From: RGIG1959 sp045604545
GTDB lineage: Bacteria > Bacillota > Clostridia > Oscillospirales > Acutalibacteraceae
DNA length: 64,000 bases
Direction of reading: 5' to 3'
NCBI GenBank assembly: GCA_045604545.1
Contig: JAZUOG010000035.1
Span: 43,833-107,832 of the forward strand
Under the pieces are notes generated by a model. It was not told the DNA's origin and made no database searches. It saw only the letters and a list, made by a program, of their open reading frames with translations. Shown in pieces: positions 61,574 through 64,000 of the stretch. The number at the start of each line of letters is the position of its first letter. The first letter of the stretch is position 1. The position numbers and the translations under genes were made by a program.

Positions 61574-62935
61574 TTGAAAGAACCGTATCGCGAGTTTTCT
61601 CGCACCACAATGGAAGATTTATGCGCGGAACTGCAAAAAAATACCATGATTGATGCTTCCCGCAATAAAACCGAGATCAAAAGAGGTCTGCGTAACGCCG
61701 ACGGAAGCGGTGTTATGGCAGGACTTACCAAAATATGCAACGTTCACGGCTACGTGATGAATGAAGGCGAAAAGATGCCCGTTCCCGGACGCCTCATTTA
61801 TCGCGGCGTGGATATCAAGGACCTTGTCGCAGGTTGTCAGGCAGACGGGCGTTTCGGCTATGAAGAGACCGTATGGCTGTTATTGTTCGGCGAGTTGCCG
61901 ACAGCAAGCCAGCTCAAGGGCTTCCAGAGCCTGCTGTCTTCCTACCGCGATCTGCCGGAGTATTTCGCCGAAGACACCATTCTCAAAGCGCCCTCGCCGA
62001 ACATCATGAACAAAATGGCACGTGCGGTGATGACGTTGTATTCCTATGACGATAATCCCGACGACACCTCGATGGAAAACACCCTGCAGCAATCCATTCA
62101 GCTGATTGCCTCGATGCCGACCATCATGACCTACGCCTATCAGGTCAAGCGCCGCTACTACGACAACGACATCATGGTGTTCCACCCCTTCAAGGACGGT
62201 CTTTCCACCTCCGAATACATTCTGTACGCGTTGCGCGACGATTCCGAATATACCCGTGAAGAGGCGTTGCTTCTCGACCTGTGTCTGATGCTCCATGCCG
62301 AGCACGGCGGCGGTAACAACTCCACCTTCACCACCCGTGTGCTCAGCTCTTCGGGAACGGACATCTATTCGGCGATCGGTGCCGCCATCGGCTCACTGAA
62401 AGGTCCGCGTCACGGCGGTGCCAACGCCAAGGTCACCGAAATGCAAAACCTCATTAAGCGCAGTGTGCAGAAATGGGAAGACGAAGAAGAAGTCTGTGCC
62501 TTCCTTCGTAAGATTGCCCGCCGTGAAGCCGGCGACGGCAGCGGTCTGATCTACGGTATCGGTCACGCGGTGTATACCATGTCGGATCCGCGCGCGGAGC
62601 TGCTCAAAGAGCTCGCCTATCCGCTCGCCGAAAAGCAAGGCTACGGTCCCGAATTCCGCCTGCTTGAAACCATCGAGAAACACGCACCCGCTATTCTCGC
62701 CGAAGAACGCGGCATTGACAAAGCGCTGTGCGCCAATGTCGATATGTATTCCGGTCTTGTTTACCGCGCACTGAACATTCCGCCCGAACTGTTCACACCG
62801 TTGTTTGCGGTCGCTCGCATGGCAGGCTGGTGTGCTCACCGCATGGAAGAGCTTTACACCTGCAACCGCATCATTCGCCCTGCTTACAAATCGGTAATTC
62901 CCGAACAAACCTATAAACCTTTGAACAAACGCTAA
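61574..62935 (+). CDS. gltA: Citrate synthase
   Basis: A 453-residue enzyme condensing acetyl-CoA and oxaloacetate, here in a likely incomplete TCA pathway feeding glutamate synthesis. PGRLIYRGVDIKDLV, LHAEHGGGNNSTFTTRVLSS (catalytic His region), KGPRHGGANAKVTEM and GIGHAVYTMSDPRAELLKEL are diagnostic, and YSGLVYRALNIP with FAVARMAGWCAHRMEE ends the catalytic domain. A TTG at 61574 has GGAGGAA six bases upstream; an in-frame ATG at 61553 lies before that RBS, so it is less likely. The protein is of the long Firmicutes form. Confidence 0.94.
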   Translation: MKEPYREFSRTTMEDLCAELQKNTMIDASRNKTEIKRGLRNADGSGVMAGLTKICNVHGYVMNEGEKMPVPGRLIYRGVDIKDLVAGCQADGRFGYEETVWLLLFGELPTASQLKGFQSLLSSYRDLPEYFAEDTILKAPSPNIMNKMARAVMTLYSYDDNPDDTSMENTLQQSIQLIASMPTIMTYAYQVKRRYYDNDIMVFHPFKDGLSTSEYILYALRDDSEYTREEALLLDLCLMLHAEHGGGNNSTFTTRVLSSSGTDIYSAIGAAIGSLKGPRHGGANAKVTEMQNLIKRSVQKWEDEEEVCAFLRKIARREAGDGSGLIYGIGHAVYTMSDPRAELLKELAYPLAEKQGYGPEFRLLETIEKHAPAILAEERGIDKALCANVDMYSGLVYRALNIPPELFTPLFAVARMAGWCAHRMEELYTCNRIIRPAYKSVIPEQTYKPLNKR

Positions 62936-62959
62936 TCATCAAGAAAGGGTGTAGAATGT

Positions 62960-64000
62960 ATGCGCCGTAAAATTGCGTTAGGGCTTGCCTCCTGTATGAC
63001 GCTATTGTTGCTGGTCCTGCGATCGGGTCTGATCCCCGGCGATCTGTCGATCGGCTCACTGGATATTGCTCATCTCGTTCCGTTTGTGCTTGTCGCCGTG
63101 ACCGTCATTCTCGGTGTATTGTGCTATCAAAAAGAGGTTGCCGTGTGCGTGCCGCACGCTTCCTGGAAATCGCCGTGCGGTTGGTTTTCCACTTTTGCGG
63201 GCGCTGTGCTGACGCTGACAACGCTGTACAATGTCATTTGTCTGGCGGTGTTCGGCGAGATCCCGCCCCCCAACACCGTCATTCTCAATCAGATCGACAA
63301 CATCGCCATGTTCCTGATGCTGATTTTCGGATTGGTCGGCGGCGTATTCCTGATGGTACTCGGTTTCAACTGGATGGCCGGCATCAAAACAGTGCAACCG
63401 TTTCTCCCGTGGCTGTCGATTGCTCCCGCACTGTGGATGTGGTTCCGCCTGGCACGTTATGAAATGTCCTATGCCAGCACGGTGGATATCAGCGAGAATG
63501 TATACAATTTCTCCACAATGATCTTCGTGTCGCTGTTCCTCATTCAGCTTGCCCGCGTCACCATGAACATCGGCAAAACGCCCAAAAGCACCTTGCCGCT
63601 TTTTGCCATGTGTGCGGCAATGGTCACCGTATCGGGTATTCCTTCGGAATTCACAAGTATTCCCGCCAACGCCTCTTTGAGTACCTTGCTTGTCGTGGTG
63701 GTGGATATGGTGATCGGTCTGTTCGCCGCTGTTTATGCGGTGATGTTGGTCTTCAGCAAACAGTCTGCTGAAGACGCCCCTGTCGTGACAGACGATGTCC
63801 CCGCCGTTGAAGAGGTTACTTCCGACTTCACCGCAGAGGGTGACATTCCTGTCGAGGACGACGCTCCCGTAGAGAGCGCCATTCCTGCGACCGAACCGGT
63901 CGACAACGAGACTGTTGAAGCATGGGAAGAACCTTCAACTCCTCCTGTTCCCGTCGAACCGCCGTTTGTCATCGATAAGCCCCTCCCCCCAATCGTTCCC
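62960..64000 (+). CDS. Multi-pass membrane protein with acidic proline-rich tail (truncated by window end)
   Basis: I do not recognise this family. From ATG 62960 the frame is open for 347 codons to the window end. About eight hydrophobic helices fill the first 270 residues (for example LVPFVLVAVTVILGVLC and STLLVVVVDMVIGLFAAVY), followed by a tail rich in Asp, Glu, Val and Pro that is still running at 64000. It lies 24 bases after citrate synthase, with AAAGGGTG upstream, and may share its transcript. The tail would be cytosolic or external depending on topology. Confidence 0.75.
   Translation, partial: MRRKIALGLASCMTLLLLVLRSGLIPGDLSIGSLDIAHLVPFVLVAVTVILGVLCYQKEVAVCVPHASWKSPCGWFSTFAGAVLTLTTLYNVICLAVFGEIPPPNTVILNQIDNIAMFLMLIFGLVGGVFLMVLGFNWMAGIKTVQPFLPWLSIAPALWMWFRLARYEMSYASTVDISENVYNFSTMIFVSLFLIQLARVTMNIGKTPKSTLPLFAMCAAMVTVSGIPSEFTSIPANASLSTLLVVVVDMVIGLFAAVYAVMLVFSKQSAEDAPVVTDDVPAVEEVTSDFTAEGDIPVEDDAPVESAIPATEPVDNETVEAWEEPSTPPVPVEPPFVIDKPLPPIVP

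Overview
The window looks like chromosomal DNA of an endospore-forming anaerobic Gram-positive bacterium of the class Clostridia, most likely a gut-type Oscillospiraceae/Ruminococcaceae relative. The reasons are a complete spoIIIAA-AH operon, spoIIR, a SpoIID-like protein, whiA, hprK, an ArgR/RecN cluster in the usual clostridial order, strong AGGAGG-type ribosome binding sites, many TTGACA-N17-TATAAT promoters, pyruvate formate-lyase fermentation genes, and cellulosome-type dockerin and cohesin modules. I see no rRNA, tRNA, CRISPR array, prophage or insertion sequence.

Layout. 1-5.5 kb, minus strand: two secreted dockerin proteins, a phosphodiester glycosidase and a glycerophosphodiester phosphodiesterase. 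5.6-16 kb, minus: a housekeeping cluster nusB, tsaD-like, xseA, xseB, ispA, PAP2-like, dxs, tlyA, nadK, argR, recN, preceded by an Asp23-family gene. 16.5-21.1 kb, minus: spoIIIAA to spoIIIAH. 21.2-27.2 kb, plus: a polar amino acid ABC transporter whose binding protein appears circularly permuted, an amidohydrolase, a MATE exporter and a CLC antiporter. 27.2-27.9 kb, minus: radC. 28-40 kb, plus: an RluA-family pseudouridine synthase, hprK, a ROK kinase, murB, whiA, dnaE, pfkA and a surface metallophosphoesterase. 40-47.6 kb, minus: spoIIR, an XRE regulator, a dockerin-bearing GH26-like hydrolase, and pflA with a pyruvate formate-lyase split into two genes. 47.9-51 kb, plus: an ECF sigma factor, a membrane-anchored cohesin protein and a leucine-rich-repeat dockerin protein. 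51-64 kb: a broken clostripain gene, a PNPOx-family protein, a NUDIX-patatin-azlC-azlD operon, DUF554, CapA, murD, GNAT, an alpha/beta hydrolase, SpoIID-like, citrate synthase and a truncated membrane protein.

The most unusual item is the 47.9-51 kb block. A 32-bp sequence (10 identical bases, a 9-base spacer, 13 identical bases) occurs exactly twice, upstream of the ECF sigma gene and upstream of the leucine-rich-repeat dockerin gene. Between them, translationally coupled to the sigma gene, lies a one-pass membrane protein with a very short basic cytoplasmic tail, a Thr-rich stalk and a cohesin domain. This reads as a self-regulated sigma factor, a cohesin-bearing surface partner or sensor, and a dockerin-bearing client under one promoter type. 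Other points of interest are the two-gene pyruvate formate-lyase with a free-standing glycyl-radical subunit, the permuted binding protein, and a recurring beta-rich module with a W-P and a GSG-type motif shared by four secreted proteins.
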